Of a DNA stretch of 6,424 nt, positions 6,057 to 6,424 are shown one piece after another; positions within the stretch are counted from its first letter, which is position 1, and each line of letters begins with the position of its first letter. The stretch is from positions 1-6,424 of the forward strand of contig JAJZTU010000199.1 of assembly GCA_021848765.1 (NCBI GenBank). The letters run 5' to 3'. Below the pieces are notes generated by a model. That model did no database searches. It saw only the letters and a list, made by a program, of their open reading frames with translations, and had not been told where the DNA came from. The position numbers and the translations under genes were made by a program. The DNA is from Bacillota bacterium. Its GTDB lineage: Bacteria; Bacillota; GCA-003054495; Carboxydocellales; JAJZTU01.

Positions 6057-6077
6057 TTAACGAGAGGGGTGTTAAGA

Positions 6078-6424
6078 ATGTTACTGACCACTGAAACGTC
6101 AATTGCCCTGCGCTGTCCCATGTGCGGAAAGTTTGAGCAGCATCAGCTTTCGCTGTTTGCTTTTGCGGGACAGAAGACAGTGCAAATCGGCTGTAGTTGT
6201 GGCGCCACCAAGCTCATCCTGGGAACAAAAAACCGGAAAAAATTTTGGCTGCAGATCCCCTGTGTCCTGTGTGAAACCAAGCATATGTTTTATTACACCC
6301 GCAAGCAACTCTGGTCTAATCATGTCCTTAACATAATTTGCTCTGAAAGTAAAATTGAGTTAGGTTTTATCGGAGCTAAAAATAAAGTGGCCCAGTTAGT
6401 TGAGAGCTACGAACAGGACATTTC
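6078..6424 (+). CDS. Unrecognised Cys-rich protein with two zinc-ribbon-like modules (3'-truncated)
   Basis: The frame is open from ATG 6078 to the window edge, giving 115 residues with the end missing. I do not recognise a named family. Seven cysteines are arranged as CPMC (13-16), CSC (39-41), CVLC (62-65) and Cys88 in CSES. The second group repeats the first at exactly 49 residues: 13/62, 16/65, 39/88; the partner of Cys41 is Glu90. The first module has a complete CxxC-CxC zinc-ribbon-like site and the second lacks one ligand. No signal peptide or membrane helix is visible. The ribosome binding site AGGGGTG (6065-6071) lies 6 bases upstream. The gene starts 160 bases after spo0F and may be read from it or from its own promoter. 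Metal binding is inferred from spacing; a link to sporulation is inferred only from location. Confidence 0.75.
   Translation, partial: MLLTTETSIALRCPMCGKFEQHQLSLFAFAGQKTVQIGCSCGATKLILGTKNRKKFWLQIPCVLCETKHMFYYTRKQLWSNHVLNIICSESKIELGFIGAKNKVAQLVESYEQDI

Noticed and set aside
6103..6336. Plus- and minus-strand frames inside the last gene (6103-6336 and 6099-6323)
   Set aside because: The frame from ATG 6078 has a good ribosome binding site and an orderly cysteine pattern; the others have neither.

Overview
The window is an ordinary chromosomal segment of a Gram-positive, probably endospore-forming bacterium. Strong AGGAGG-type ribosome binding sites, an RNA polymerase delta subunit gene, short intrinsic terminators and a clear Spo0F all point to Bacillota. 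Balanced base composition, an SppA-Yip1 pair and a tail-less delta subunit make a Clostridia lineage of the Desulfotomaculum/Peptococcaceae kind the best guess; this is an inference from gene content and general resemblance, not from a search. All genes are on the + strand. No RNA gene, CRISPR array, insertion sequence or phage gene is visible.

Layout: (1) argS, missing its 5' end, closed by a perfect 10-bp stem terminator. (2) rpoE, a 94-residue delta subunit consisting of the folded N-terminal domain only. (3) pyrG, complete CTP synthase, behind a near-consensus sigma-A promoter; its terminator begins inside the coding sequence. (4) A structured 115-base leader, then sppA (membrane signal peptide peptidase) abutting a GTG-started five-helix Yip1-family membrane protein gene. 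(5) A terminator, then a consensus-matching sigma-H promoter, then spo0F. (6) A 160-base AT-rich spacer with a possible sigma-E-like promoter and competing hairpins, then the beginning of an unrecognised cysteine-rich gene that runs off the right edge.

Functionally the genes cover translation (ArgRS), transcription (delta), CTP supply, membrane protein clean-up (SppA and its partner) and the sporulation phosphorelay (Spo0F). The order rpoE-pyrG-...-spo0F is also found in Bacillus subtilis, so this is an old conserved neighbourhood, here with sppA-yip1 between pyrG and spo0F and the cysteine-rich gene directly after spo0F.

The least explained item is the last gene. Its cysteines fall into two tandem modules with an exact 49-residue period, and one cysteine of the second module is replaced. 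No exotic defence or mobile system was found; the remaining points of interest are regulatory: the spo0F control region, the pyrG start region and the sppA leader.
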